In this document: piece after piece, positions 7,678-16,653 of the stretch
How the letters are laid out: each line of letters starts with the position of its first letter
Numbering within the stretch: the stretch's first letter is position 1
Assembly (NCBI RefSeq): GCF_016629525.1
Contig: NZ_AP024269.1
Location: 620,001-684,000 of the forward strand
DNA: 64,000 nt
Reading direction: 5' to 3'
From: Kaistia sp. 32K
GTDB lineage: Bacteria; Pseudomonadota; Alphaproteobacteria; Rhizobiales; Kaistiaceae
Made by a program: the position numbers and the translations under genes
The notes under the pieces: generated by a model
Database searches by the model: none
The model's input: only the letters and a program-made list of their open reading frames with translations
What the model was told of the DNA's origin: nothing

Positions 7678-8592
7678 ATGATGCAGACCGGCATTTTCTC
7701 CGGCTATTTCCCCTATGGCCTCAAGGAAACAGCCCAAAAGATCCGCGCGCTCGGCTTCAACACGGTGCAGCTCGACCTGCATTTCAAGGATATCGACCTC
7801 TCGGCTGGAGAGATCACCAGGGAAAAGGCGAAGCGTGTCCGCGAGACGTTCCGCGACCACGACCTGCCGATCTCCTGCATCTCGGGCTACACCAACATCA
7901 TCCATCCGGATCGCGACGAGCGCGCCCGCCGCGTCGGCTATCTCAAGGAAATCATCCGCAACGCGCGGGATTTCGGCAGCCCTTACGTGATCTCCGAGAC
8001 CGGCACCTACAACACCGAGTCCGACTGGGTCCATCACCCGAAGAACAAGACCGACGAAGGTTTCGAGGAGTGCCGCAAGGTGATCGCGGAGCTGTCGCAG
8101 GAAGCCTATGACCATGGCGCGGTCTTCCTGCTCGAGACCTATGTGAACAACGTCGTCGGCTCGGTCGAGGAGACGGTGAAGATGTTCGCGCAGGTCGATC
8201 ATCCGGGCCTCGGCCTCTTGATGGACCCGACCAACTATTTCGAGACGCACAACATCGACCGCATGGATCCGATCCTGAACCAGGTGTTCGACACGCTCTC
8301 CGACAAGATCCGCATCGCCCACGCCAAGGACGTGAAGCGCTCCGGCGACGACAAGAGCGAGAAGCACGCCGACATCGGCGACAGCGATGCGCTCGAGAGC
8401 CACACCTTCCGCGGTGTCGGCGAGATCGAGCTGCCGGCGCCGGGCCTCGGCTCGCTCAACTACGACCTCTATCTGCAGCGCCTCTCGGAAAAGCACCCGA
8501 ACATCCCGGTGATCATCGAGCACCTGTCCGAGGACGACGTGCCGCGCGCCAAGAAATTCCTCGACGGCAAGCTGCGCGCCAACGGGCTCTAA
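7678..8592 (+). CDS. Sugar phosphate isomerase/epimerase (xylose isomerase-like TIM barrel)
   Basis: A 304-residue AP-endonuclease-2/xylose-isomerase-like TIM barrel, cytosolic. The start is the first of two adjacent ATGs at 7678, with AGGGAGG eight bases upstream. Visible barrel features are 'SGYFPYGLKETAQKIRALGFNTVQLD', 'ISETGT', 'FLLETYVNNVVGS', 'LLMDPTNYFE', 'IAHAKDVKRS' and 'IIEHLSEDD', which provide the metal-binding E, D, H and E residues of the fold. It probably isomerises or epimerises the product of the upstream Gfo/Idh enzyme. The family assignment is sound; the substrate is not. Confidence 0.85.
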   Translation: MMQTGIFSGYFPYGLKETAQKIRALGFNTVQLDLHFKDIDLSAGEITREKAKRVRETFRDHDLPISCISGYTNIIHPDRDERARRVGYLKEIIRNARDFGSPYVISETGTYNTESDWVHHPKNKTDEGFEECRKVIAELSQEAYDHGAVFLLETYVNNVVGSVEETVKMFAQVDHPGLGLLMDPTNYFETHNIDRMDPILNQVFDTLSDKIRIAHAKDVKRSGDDKSEKHADIGDSDALESHTFRGVGEIELPAPGLGSLNYDLYLQRLSEKHPNIPVIIEHLSEDDVPRAKKFLDGKLRANGL

Positions 8593-8602
8593 GGCCCGTC
8601 CC

Positions 8603-8687
8603 CCGTCATCCCGGGCTTGGCCCGGGATCCATCCAGCCCGAGGCGCTCAGGCCCTGATGGATCCCTGCTTTCGCAGGGATGACGGCG
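8603..8687. repeat. Paired REP-type palindromes
   Basis: A CGTCATCCCGGG...GGATCCAT palindrome followed by the partner palindrome TGGATCCCTGC-TTTC-GCAGGGATGACGG, together forming a compound element with inverted GTCATCCC/GGGATGAC ends. It sits in the intergenic gap before the DUF4432 gene. Confidence 0.8.
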
Positions 8688-8754
8688 GTGGCTCGGCGGC
8701 ATCGGTGCGACGCCATTCTCGCCCGCAACGAAACAGGACAGGCAGGATACGACC

Positions 8755-9933
8755 ATGGTGGAACTCTTCGGGCGGAGCTTTTCGCGGCGCGAGCTGGCGG
8801 AACATTCCGGCATGCTGTCGCAATTCGCCGGCGTCCGGCTGGTGACGCTGGGCGACGGTGTCGAGCGCGGCATCCGCATGCTCGAATTCCGCACCGGGAC
8901 CGGCATGCGTTTCACCGTCCTCGTCGACCGCGCGATGGATATCGCCGATCTCGACTACCAGGGCACCTCGATCGGCTGGCACTCGCCGGCCGGCTTCAGG
9001 AACGCCTTCCTGCATGAATATGAGGGCGAGGGCGGGCTGGCCTGGCTCCGCTCCTTCTCGGGCCTGCTCGTCACCTGCGGCCTCGACCATGTGCTGTTCA
9101 TGCATGAGGCCGCTGCCGACAGCTACGTCTACGGGCCGCGCGGCACGGTCAAGCATTCGCTGCATGGCCGCGTCAGCACCATTCCGGCGCGCCTCACCGG
9201 CTATGGCGAGACGTGGAACGGCGACGAGTGCACGCTGTGGGCGGAGGGTATCGTCCAGCAGTCGGCGGTGTTCGGCGAAGATCTGTACCTGATCCGTCGC
9301 ATCGAGGCGAAGGTCGGCTCGAACGAGATCAAGCTCACCGACCGCGTCGTCAACCACGGCTTCTACAAGACGCCGCACATGTACTGCTACCACATCAACC
9401 CGGCGGCGCCGTTGCTGGAAGAGGGCGCCCGCTACGTCGCGCCGATCGAGGAGGTCGTCTGGGCGGCGCATGCCGGCGCCGACTACCAGAAACAGGGCGT
9501 CGGCTATCGCACCCTGCCGGCGCCGCAGAGGAACTTCCACGAGCAGGTCTGGCAGCACCAGATGAAAGCGGATGCGAGCGGCCTGGTGCCGGTGGCGCTG
9601 GTCAATGACCGCCTCGGCCTCGCCTTCGAGGTCGAGACGCGGCAGGCGCAATTCCCCTGCCAGTTCGAATGGCAGAACCTGCAGGCCGGCCAGTATGCGA
9701 TCGGCCTCGAGCCCTCGACCAACCATGTGCTCGGGCACAGATATGCCGAGGAGTACAACGAGCTGATCTGGCTCGAACATGGCGACGAGCGCCGCTACGA
9801 CACGACCTTCCGCATCCATACCGGCAAGGAGGCGACGGCGGCGCTGGAACAGCGGATTTCCGGCCTCGCCGCGCAGCCGACCGACGAATACCCGACGCCG
9901 ACCGGCAACCATCGGCCGATCCTGGGGCGATGA
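8755..9933 (+). CDS. DUF4432 / aldose-1-epimerase-like protein
   Basis: A 392-residue beta-sandwich protein of the DUF4432 group of galactose-mutarotase-like folds. Recognisable blocks are 'TGMRFTVLVDRAMDIADLDY', 'GWHSPAG', 'LLVTCGLDHV', 'HSLHGRVS', and 'QNLQAGQYAIGLEPSTNHVLG'. These proteins sit in sugar and uronate catabolic clusters and are presumed to equilibrate anomers; the reaction has not been shown for most of them. It lies between a sugar isomerase and an SDR gene on the same strand, consistent with a shared sugar pathway. Confidence 0.82.
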   Translation: MVELFGRSFSRRELAEHSGMLSQFAGVRLVTLGDGVERGIRMLEFRTGTGMRFTVLVDRAMDIADLDYQGTSIGWHSPAGFRNAFLHEYEGEGGLAWLRSFSGLLVTCGLDHVLFMHEAAADSYVYGPRGTVKHSLHGRVSTIPARLTGYGETWNGDECTLWAEGIVQQSAVFGEDLYLIRRIEAKVGSNEIKLTDRVVNHGFYKTPHMYCYHINPAAPLLEEGARYVAPIEEVVWAAHAGADYQKQGVGYRTLPAPQRNFHEQVWQHQMKADASGLVPVALVNDRLGLAFEVETRQAQFPCQFEWQNLQAGQYAIGLEPSTNHVLGHRYAEEYNELIWLEHGDERRYDTTFRIHTGKEATAALEQRISGLAAQPTDEYPTPTGNHRPILGR

Positions 9934-9998
9934 GCCCGCATTCCGCTTCGTCGCTCCGGGCGTCGCCCGGACGACTACTTCCGCGTTGGACATAGCCC

Positions 9999-10751
9999 AT
10001 GAACATCCAGAACAAGACCATCCTCTACACGGGCGCCGCCGGCGGCCTTGGCCTGCCGGCGACCTTGGCTTTCCTGCGGGCGGGCGCGACGGTGGTGGCG
10101 ATCGATCATGATCCCGCCAAGGGCGAGGCGCTGAAGCAGGCGGCTGCCGAGGCCGGCCTCGACGGGCTCGTCTTCGAGGCGCTGGACCTGTCCGATCTCG
10201 CCGGCCTGAAGGCGGGGCTGGAGCGGCTCGCTCAGAAGGTGGGCGGCTTCGATGTCGTCATCAACAATGCCGCGATCTATCCGTCGAAGCCGTTCGAGGA
10301 CTACACGATCGAGGAGCACCAGGCGGTGCAGCGCGTCAATGTCGACGCCGGTATCGTCTGCGTGCAGGTGGCGCTGCCGGGCATGCGGGCGAAGGGCTTC
10401 GGCCGCATCATCAACATCGCCAGCGTGACGCTGTCCGGCGGCTGGGCCAATCTCTCGCCCTATGTCCAGTCGAAGGGCGCGCTGGTCGGCCTGACGCGCG
10501 CCTGGGCGCGCGAGTTCGGCCCCTACGGCATCACCGTCAACGCGATCTCGCCCGGCGCCTTCCCGACCGACGCGGAAAAGATCCATCCCGATCCCGAGGG
10601 CTACAACCGCTTCGTGCTCGAGCGCCAGGCCGTCAAGCGCCGCGGCGCAGCCGCCGACATCGCCAACGCGCTGATGTTCTTCGCCTCCGAGCAATCGGGC
10701 TTCATCACCGGGCAGACGCTGAACGTCGACGGCGGATGGTGGATGACGTGA
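9999..10751 (+). CDS. SDR-family oxidoreductase
   Basis: A 250-residue classical short-chain dehydrogenase. Cofactor motif TGAAGGLG at 11-18, D36 after the second strand (favours NAD over NADP), 'NNAA' at 89-92, catalytic S142, Y155 and K159 all present, and the C-terminal 'GQTLNVDGGWWM' typical of the family. It follows the DUF4432 gene by 65 bases. A sugar or polyol alcohol is the likely substrate, inferred from context. Confidence 0.88.
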   Translation: MNIQNKTILYTGAAGGLGLPATLAFLRAGATVVAIDHDPAKGEALKQAAAEAGLDGLVFEALDLSDLAGLKAGLERLAQKVGGFDVVINNAAIYPSKPFEDYTIEEHQAVQRVNVDAGIVCVQVALPGMRAKGFGRIINIASVTLSGGWANLSPYVQSKGALVGLTRAWAREFGPYGITVNAISPGAFPTDAEKIHPDPEGYNRFVLERQAVKRRGAAADIANALMFFASEQSGFITGQTLNVDGGWWMT

Positions 10752-10770
10752 GACGGATCGCGAACGCGCC

Positions 10771-10866
10771 GCCGTCGTCCCGGGCGGAGCGAAGCGCAGA
10801 CCCGGGATCCATGCAGCCTCCGGCGTGGACGGGCTGAATGGATCCCTGCTTCCGCAGGGATGACGG
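10771..10866. repeat. Paired REP-type palindromes (variant)
   Basis: A compound repeat: GTCCCGGGCGGAGCGAAGCGCAGACCCGGGATCCATG arm followed, 20 bases later, by GGATCCCTGC-TTCC-GCAGGGATGACGG. The first palindrome has an unusually long loop compared with the copies at 5131 and 8603. Confidence 0.75.
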
Positions 10867-10895
10867 ATAGTTTGGATCTTTGAGGGTTTAGGAAA

Positions 10896-12104
10896 ATGGG
10901 CATTCTCTCCGGGTATCGCGTGCTCGATTGCTCGATCGCTATGGCCGGGCCCTTCGCCGCCCAGCGCCTCGGCGATCTCGGCGCCGACGTCGTCAAGGTC
11001 GAGCCGCTCAACGGCGAGTGGCAGCGCCATGTCGCGGCCGGCGGCGCGCGCGGCAACAAGGTCAACGTCTCGTTCCTGTCGCTGAACCGCAACAAGCGCT
11101 CGCTCGCCATCGATCTGAAGAACCCCGAAGGCAAGGCGCTGCTGCTGGAGCTGGTGAAGACGGCCGACGTCTTCCTGCAGAACTACCGCCCCGGCGTCGC
11201 CAAGCGTCTCGGCGTCGACTATGAGAGTCTCTCGAAGATCAATCCGAAGCTGATCTACGTCTCGATCTCCGGCTATGGCGAGGACGGTCCCTATCTCGAC
11301 CGCCCGGGCCAGGACCTCGTGCTGCAGGGTATGTCCGGCGCGATGCTGTCGGCCGGCCGCGCAGGCGAGCCGCCCAATGCCGCCGGCCAGTATCTGGTCG
11401 ATGCGATCACCGCCTACACCGCCTTCGAGGGTGCGCTGGCCGCGCTGTTGCATCGCGAACGGACGGGCGAGGGCCAGCTGGTCCAGGTCAACATGCTGGA
11501 CGCGATCACGACGATCCAGATGCAGGAGCTCTCGGTCTTCACCGTCGCCGGCAAGCCGCAGACCCGCTCGGCCGAGCCGCATGCGCATGTCTATATCCGT
11601 GCGCCCTATGGCGCGTTCGCGACCACGGACGGCTACATCATCGTCTCGTTCCCGAAGCTCGCGACGCTGGGTGAAGTGATCGGCGAGCCGAGCTTCCTCA
11701 CCATGGACGACGAGGTCGATACCTGGGAGAAGCGCGACGAGATCTTTGCCAAGACGCGCGAGAAGCTGAAGACCAAGTCCTCGGCCGAATGGCTCGAATT
11801 GCTGCGCGCGGCGGATATCTGGTGCGGCCCGGTCTATGGCTATGCCGATCTCGTCGAGGACGAGCAGATCAAGCACAACGGCACCTTCGTCGAATATGAC
11901 CATCCGACGGAAGGCCATGTGAAGACGCCGGGCTTCGCCATCAGGTTCTCGAAGACGCCTTCGACGGTGGATCGCGGTGCGCCGCTCGCCGGCGAGCATA
12001 CCCGCGACGTGCTGCGCGAGGCGGGCCTCGGCGAGGCCGCGATCGACGAGCTGGTCGCCAAGGGCGCCGTCATGGACGGCACGGCCAAGGAGGCGGCGGA
12101 ATGA
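10896..12104 (+). CDS. CaiB/BaiF-type (class III) CoA-transferase
   Basis: A 402-residue class III CoA-transferase that moves CoA between carboxylic acids. N-terminal 'LGDLGADVVKVE' and 'NRNKRSLAIDLK' motifs are present, and D169 in 'YLVDAITAYTAFEGAL' sits exactly at the position of the catalytic aspartate known from formyl-CoA transferase. Its stop overlaps the start of an enoyl-CoA hydratase gene by four bases (ATGA), so the two are translationally coupled and probably act on the same acyl-CoA. The donor and acceptor acids are unknown. Confidence 0.9.
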   Translation: MGILSGYRVLDCSIAMAGPFAAQRLGDLGADVVKVEPLNGEWQRHVAAGGARGNKVNVSFLSLNRNKRSLAIDLKNPEGKALLLELVKTADVFLQNYRPGVAKRLGVDYESLSKINPKLIYVSISGYGEDGPYLDRPGQDLVLQGMSGAMLSAGRAGEPPNAAGQYLVDAITAYTAFEGALAALLHRERTGEGQLVQVNMLDAITTIQMQELSVFTVAGKPQTRSAEPHAHVYIRAPYGAFATTDGYIIVSFPKLATLGEVIGEPSFLTMDDEVDTWEKRDEIFAKTREKLKTKSSAEWLELLRAADIWCGPVYGYADLVEDEQIKHNGTFVEYDHPTEGHVKTPGFAIRFSKTPSTVDRGAPLAGEHTRDVLREAGLGEAAIDELVAKGAVMDGTAKEAAE

Positions 12105-12871
12105 CCGACGAGATCCTCTTCACCGTCGACGGTCCCGTCGCCACCATCACGCTGAACCGGCCGCAGAAGCTGAACGCCGTCACGCCGGAGATGTCGAAGG
12201 CGATCGTCGCCGCCGTGCGGGAATGCAACGACAGCGACACGATCCGCGTCGTCATCGTCACCGGCGCGGGCGAGCGAGCCTTCTGTGCCGGCTCCGACAT
12301 CAAGGAGCTCGACACCTACGAAACGCCCTGGCAGTTCCGCAATCGCGCGGATTATTGCGACGCGATCCGCAAGCTCTTGAAGCCGACCATCGCGGCGGTC
12401 AACGGCTATGCCTTCGGCGGCGGGCTGGAGACATCGCTCTCCTGCGATATCCGCATCGCTTCCGACAATGCGCAGTTCGCCGCCCCTGAAATAAAACTCG
12501 GCTGGATCGGCGGCGGCGGTATGGCTACCTTCCTTGCCCATTCCGTCGGCCCGTCCAACGCGGCGCTGATGATCATGACCGGCGATCCGATCCCGGCCGA
12601 GAAGTCGCTTTCCTGGGGCCTCGTCTCCGAGGTGGTGCCGCAGGCCGAGCTTCTCGGCCGGGCCCGCGCCATCGCCGAGGTGATCGCCAGCCGCGCGCCA
12701 ATCGCCGCCGAGACCGCCAAGCTCAACCTCCGCGCCGCCTTCACCATGCCGCAGGACCAGGCGATCGATTACGAGCGCGACCTGCAGACCATCTGCTTTG
12801 CCACCGAGGACGCCGCCGAAGGCCGGGCCGCGTTCAAGGAAAAGCGCCGGCCTGTCTTCAGGAGGCGCTGA
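12101..12871 (+). CDS. Enoyl-CoA hydratase/isomerase-family protein
   Basis: A 256-residue crotonase-fold enzyme. The oxyanion-hole segments 'FCAGSDIKEL' (61-70) and 'GYAFGGGLE' (102-110) are present, as are both acidic positions used by hydratases, E110 and E130 ('APEIKLGW'). 'GGGGMATFL' replaces the more usual PGxGGTQRL stretch. It overlaps the CoA-transferase gene and lies in the same transcription unit, suggesting activation of a carboxylic acid to its CoA ester followed by hydration or isomerisation. Confidence 0.88.
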   Translation: MTDEILFTVDGPVATITLNRPQKLNAVTPEMSKAIVAAVRECNDSDTIRVVIVTGAGERAFCAGSDIKELDTYETPWQFRNRADYCDAIRKLLKPTIAAVNGYAFGGGLETSLSCDIRIASDNAQFAAPEIKLGWIGGGGMATFLAHSVGPSNAALMIMTGDPIPAEKSLSWGLVSEVVPQAELLGRARAIAEVIASRAPIAAETAKLNLRAAFTMPQDQAIDYERDLQTICFATEDAAEGRAAFKEKRRPVFRRR

Positions 12872-12998
12872 TTGGCGTCGTCCTCGTCGGTCGATATTGG
12901 ATCGGACCGGCAGTTCGGTTAACGTCGCGGCTCTTGCGGCAGCCCGGCCAGCGATGGCTCTGGTGTTGCGGTGACATCGTAGCGATGGAGACGTTGGC

Positions 12999-13934
12999 TT
13001 GGACGGCGATGTCACCTCTCAGCTCGAGAGGCTTCACGAGGCGTCGGATGTATTGGTCGCGCTCTATGACGCCTTCGATCGCATCCGCTATGCCAACCGG
13101 GCCTTTCGTGATGCTTATTTCGTCGACCGCGACGAGGCTCCGACCTGGGCCGAGCTCATGCGCCGCAATCACGGCCTGCGGCGCGGCACGGTCCTTCGCG
13201 TCGACGATGTCGAGGCTTGGCTGACCTCGACGCTGTCGCGTCGCGGCAAGACCGGCTTTCGCGCCTTCGAGACGGACCTGCATGACGGGCGCTGGCTCTG
13301 GATGACGGAGACGGTGCAGAGCGAGGGCTGGATGCTCTGCATCGCCAGCGACATCACCGGCCTCCGCGTCGAGGAGCGCGCCATCCGGCAGGATCGCGAC
13401 CAGGCGATCAAGGCGTCCTACACGGACGATCTGACCGGCATTGCCAACCGTCGCTTCCTGACCACGCGCATCGAGCAGATCCTTTCCGCCCACCGCGCCG
13501 ACGCGCAGGCCGGATGCCTGGTCGTCATCGATCTCGATCATTTCAAGCTGGTCAACGACCGCTTCGGCCACCAGACCGGCGACATCATCCTGCGTGACTT
13601 CGCGCTCCAGATTCAGGGCCAGTTGCGGCGCGCGGATTCGTTCGGCCGGATGGGGGGCGAGGAGTTCGCGCTGACCTTGCCCGACACGTCGCTCGAGCAT
13701 GCGAGGTTGATCCTCGAGCGCATGCTCGCCGTGGTCCGCGCCTCGCGGCCGCTCACCCTCTATCCGGACTTCACCTATTCCTTCTCGGCCGGGATCTCGG
13801 TGTGCCGGCCGGAGGATACGTTGAGCGAGTTCTACCGGCGCGCCGACGAGGCGCTCTATCAGGCCAAGGTCGCGGGTCGGAACCAGGCGCTGGTGTTCGT
13901 CGATCCCGTCGACACCACCGTCGAGGCGCGCTAG
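12999..13934 (+). CDS. PAS-GGDEF diguanylate cyclase
   Basis: A 311-residue cytosolic protein. A PAS-like sensor fills roughly residues 15-125, followed by a GGDEF domain from 140 with 'DDLTGIANRR' (143-152), 'IDLDHFKLVND', the active-site GGEEF (219-223) and an inhibitory-site R-x-x-D (210-213) five residues before it, so it should make cyclic di-GMP and be product-inhibited. There is no transmembrane segment. A TTG start at 12999 is used because GGAG lies eight bases upstream and no ATG fits. No operon partner; the upstream and downstream genes are metabolic. Confidence 0.85.
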   Translation: MDGDVTSQLERLHEASDVLVALYDAFDRIRYANRAFRDAYFVDRDEAPTWAELMRRNHGLRRGTVLRVDDVEAWLTSTLSRRGKTGFRAFETDLHDGRWLWMTETVQSEGWMLCIASDITGLRVEERAIRQDRDQAIKASYTDDLTGIANRRFLTTRIEQILSAHRADAQAGCLVVIDLDHFKLVNDRFGHQTGDIILRDFALQIQGQLRRADSFGRMGGEEFALTLPDTSLEHARLILERMLAVVRASRPLTLYPDFTYSFSAGISVCRPEDTLSEFYRRADEALYQAKVAGRNQALVFVDPVDTTVEAR

Positions 13935-13955
13935 GGCCGGATCTCTCTGGTCTTC

Positions 13956-14993
13956 TCAGGCCGAGGCCCGCATGACGAGCTTGCCTTCGAGCCGCACCTG
14001 CTGGGGCGGGTGGCTGTCGTCGCCGTCTACCTCGTTCTCGACGCGGTCGAGCAGGATCGAGACGGCGTTCTGGGCGAGCTGGTCGAAATCCTGGGCGACC
14101 GTGGTCAAGGGCGGGCAGCCATAGCGGCTGTGTGGCTGGTCGTCGTGGCCGGCGATGCGGATGTCGCAGCCGGGCTCGCGGCCGATGCGAAGCCCATGCT
14201 GGAACGCCGCCGCCATGACGCCGACGGCGCAGCGATCATTGGCGCAGAGCACGGTGCGGGTCGGGAAGCCTGGCCCCTGCAGGACGCGTCGCGCCTCTTC
14301 GAAGGCGATGTCCTCGAAGCGCCAGTCGTTCTTCGGCGTGACGGCGACGATCTCCGGCTTCAGGCCGAGCCGTTCCATGGTCGTCACATAGGCGAGCTTG
14401 CGCTCCGGGCCGTTCTGGTTGACGGCCGGCATGTCGAAATAGGTTGGGGCGTCGCCGCTGCGGCAGAGATATTCGGTGATCAGCGGGACGCTCTGGAAAT
14501 TGTTGGTGCCGACGAAGGGCGTGTCCTCGTCGAGGCTTGAATCGAGGAACACCATCGGAATGCGCGCCTGGAGGCTGCGGATCAACTGCTGGTCGGAATG
14601 GACGCCGAGCGGCGCGACGATGGCGCCGGCGATCTTGAGCGACAGAAGCGTCTCGATGGCGCGGGCTTCGAGCTGCGCATCGCCGCGCGACGACAGCACG
14701 ATCGCCAGATAGCCGCGATCGACGCAGCGCATCTCGATCCGCCGCACCAGCTCCGAAAAGAAGGTATCGCCCGTATCCGGCACGATCAGGCCGATGATCT
14801 TCGGCCGCTTCTTGTTCAGGTTCACCGCGAAGAAATTGGGGCGGTACTCGTATTTCGCCAGCGCCTTCTCGATTTGGGCCCGGGTGGATTTGCGGACGCT
14901 TTCAGGGTCGTTGAAATACTTGGATACCGTTGGTCGCGAGATGCCGCTGAGTGCCGAGAACTCCGCCATGTTCTTGATCGTGCGATCGGTCAT
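13956..14993 (-). CDS. LacI-family transcriptional regulator
   Basis: A 345-residue regulator. The HTH is at about residues 6-27 ('NMAEFSALSGISRPTVSKYFN'), followed by the hinge helix and a LacI-type ligand-binding domain ('IIGLIVPDTGDTFFSELVRRIE', 'VFLDSSLDED', 'RTVLCANDRCAVGVMAA'). The recognition helix 'SRPTVSKYFND' is the subtype common next to CUT2 sugar importers. It is divergent from the SDR at 15338, which in turn precedes a CUT2 importer, so it probably represses that unit. A longer frame begins 13 codons upstream but has no better ribosome site. Confidence 0.88.
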   Translation of the reverse strand: MTDRTIKNMAEFSALSGISRPTVSKYFNDPESVRKSTRAQIEKALAKYEYRPNFFAVNLNKKRPKIIGLIVPDTGDTFFSELVRRIEMRCVDRGYLAIVLSSRGDAQLEARAIETLLSLKIAGAIVAPLGVHSDQQLIRSLQARIPMVFLDSSLDEDTPFVGTNNFQSVPLITEYLCRSGDAPTYFDMPAVNQNGPERKLAYVTTMERLGLKPEIVAVTPKNDWRFEDIAFEEARRVLQGPGFPTRTVLCANDRCAVGVMAAAFQHGLRIGREPGCDIRIAGHDDQPHSRYGCPPLTTVAQDFDQLAQNAVSILLDRVENEVDGDDSHPPQQVRLEGKLVMRASA

Positions 14994-15337
14994 ACGTGTT
15001 CTTTCAACACCGGGTTTTGGCGGGGCAAGCAACCGTGCGTCACGGTAGCCGAAATCGTCGTCCCGTCGACGCGTGATGACGCAGGGTCTGCATTTCGGGC
15101 GAGGCGGACAGGAGACGTAAAGCTAGAGTAACAGACTGCTTTACGCGTGCAAATTTCCAAGTTGACGTGCTTGGGCGGAATGTTAGCCTCCTTGGAGAGG
15201 TTGAGCGGGACCGGGAGGACGCGCGGGGCGGAGTTGTCTCGTGCGCGGGACCAAGCCAGCACCCATCATTGACGAAGCGCGGAAGCCGGGCGGATGTTCC
15301 GGCGGGCGACGACGTCGTGCGACCAGGGAGGGTCTGC
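14994..15337. promoter_or_regulatory. Divergent control region with inverted repeat
   Basis: 344 bases between the LacI gene and the SDR gene. An inverted repeat CGTAAAGC (15116-15123) / GCTTTACG (15138-15145) overlaps TTTACGCGTGCAAA (15140-15153), an imperfect palindrome around a central CG as in LacI-type operators. I take it as the probable operator of the adjacent regulator; no -35/-10 pair is assigned. Confidence 0.45.
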
Positions 15338-16069
15338 ATGAGCCGTGATCTCAAGGGAAAAGTCGCGCTGGTCACCGGCGCGAGCTCGGGCATCGGCCGC
15401 GCCATGGCGCGGATGCTGGCGGGGCAGGGCGTGCGTCTGGCGCTGGTCGGCCGCTCGGCGGAGCGGCTGCAGGCCGTGCGCGACGAATTCCCCGACGCTG
15501 ACGCGCTCGTCATCGCGGCCGACCTGACCAAGCCCGCCGAGGTCGAGCGCACGATTGCCGAGACGATCGCCCGCTTCGGCCAGATCGACATCCTGCTTGC
15601 CAATGCCGGGCTCTATCTGGCGGGCGACCTCGTCGACGGGAACCCCGACGATTTCGACGCGGTGATCGGCGTCAACATCAACGCCGTGTTCCGCGCCGTG
15701 CGCGCAGTCCTGCCCGGCATGATCGAGCGTGGCTCCGGCGAGGTGATCGTCACCAGTTCGGTCGCCGGCCACCAGGCGATCCAATGGGAGCCGGTCTATA
15801 GCGCGACCAAGCATGCGGTGCAGGCTTTCGTGCATGGCGTCCGTCGCCAGGTCGCGCCGCATGGCGTGCGGGTCGGCGCGGTGGCGCCGGGCGTCGTCCT
15901 GAACGAGCTCTGGGGCTATTCGGATCCCGCCGTGGTCGCCGCCAAGGCGGCGGCGCGCGAGGGGCTGCTGTCGGAAGACGTCGCCGACGCGGTGCTGTTC
16001 ATGCTGACGCGACCGGCCAATGTCACCATCCGCGATCTGGTCATCCTGCCGCAGAACCAGGACATCTGA
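15338..16069 (+). CDS. SDR-family oxidoreductase
   Basis: A 243-residue classical SDR: TGASSGIG at 13-20, 'NAG' in the fourth strand, catalytic Ser in 'VTSSVAG' and an intact Y-x-x-x-K ('PVYSATKHAVQAF'). It lacks the C-terminal 'VDGG' seen in its neighbours and ends 'VTIRDLVILPQNQDI', the ending typical of the YdfG-type branch that uses NADP and acts on hydroxy acids or serine-like alcohols. The start at 15338 has AGGGAGG upstream; the longer frame is rejected because it begins in the operator region. Confidence 0.87.
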   Translation: MSRDLKGKVALVTGASSGIGRAMARMLAGQGVRLALVGRSAERLQAVRDEFPDADALVIAADLTKPAEVERTIAETIARFGQIDILLANAGLYLAGDLVDGNPDDFDAVIGVNINAVFRAVRAVLPGMIERGSGEVIVTSSVAGHQAIQWEPVYSATKHAVQAFVHGVRRQVAPHGVRVGAVAPGVVLNELWGYSDPAVVAAKAAAREGLLSEDVADAVLFMLTRPANVTIRDLVILPQNQDI

Positions 16070-16653
16070 TCGGCCTTCCGCGGTCGTGGCGCGCCGGGCG
16101 GCCCGGCGTCGGAAACGGCGTGGGCCGGACGCTTGCACTTGGCTCGAGCGGCATAGCTCTCCACTCGCCGGGTTTGATCAGACGGCGTTGATCCCGCTCG
16201 TAGCGGGCCGGGATCCATGGATTCCTCTTGGGCATGCCCCAGAGGTATTCCAAGCAAACTTAGCTTGCGTAAAATATCGGATTGACCTCGTCCAAACGCG
16301 CAACTAGGCTCATTTCAACAAAAAAGAAATGGGAGGGCTTGGCTCTGCGGAGCCATCAGCCAAATTTGCTGGATTAGTCTCGGCGTCGCCTGGCATCGGG
16401 CGCGATGAGGATTGTATTGTCTGACGTTGCAGGCGTCAGGCTGCCAATTTGCTTGTCGAATTTCTTTTATATCCGAATTTTAACTTGGGCGCGCCTTGGC
16501 GTGCCAGTGTCCAATCAAGGCCGCGTCGATCGCCTGGAGCGTCGATGCCGGCCGAGACCATCGGCTCGAACCGCCCCGAAGAAGGGCGTCGGCAGGTGGA
16601 CCACCGTTGCTCGGCAACAGCTTCCAAATGCAAGGCAAACACGAGGGAACGCC
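16070..16653. other. Intergenic region upstream of sugar-binding protein gene
   Basis: 584 bases without a supported gene. It contains a half REP palindrome near 16190-16225, a short terminator-like hairpin at about 16224-16245 after the SDR, and an inverted repeat CTGACG (16421-16426) / CGTCAG (16434-16439) that could be an operator for the importer operon. The part from 16250 to 16470 is noticeably AT-richer than its surroundings and probably contains the promoter. Confidence 0.4.

Noticed and set aside
9975..11999. Long minus-strand open frame across the SDR and CoA-transferase genes
   Set aside because: Shadow of the real plus-strand genes; composition typical of an antisense GC-rich frame, and it runs through a REP element.
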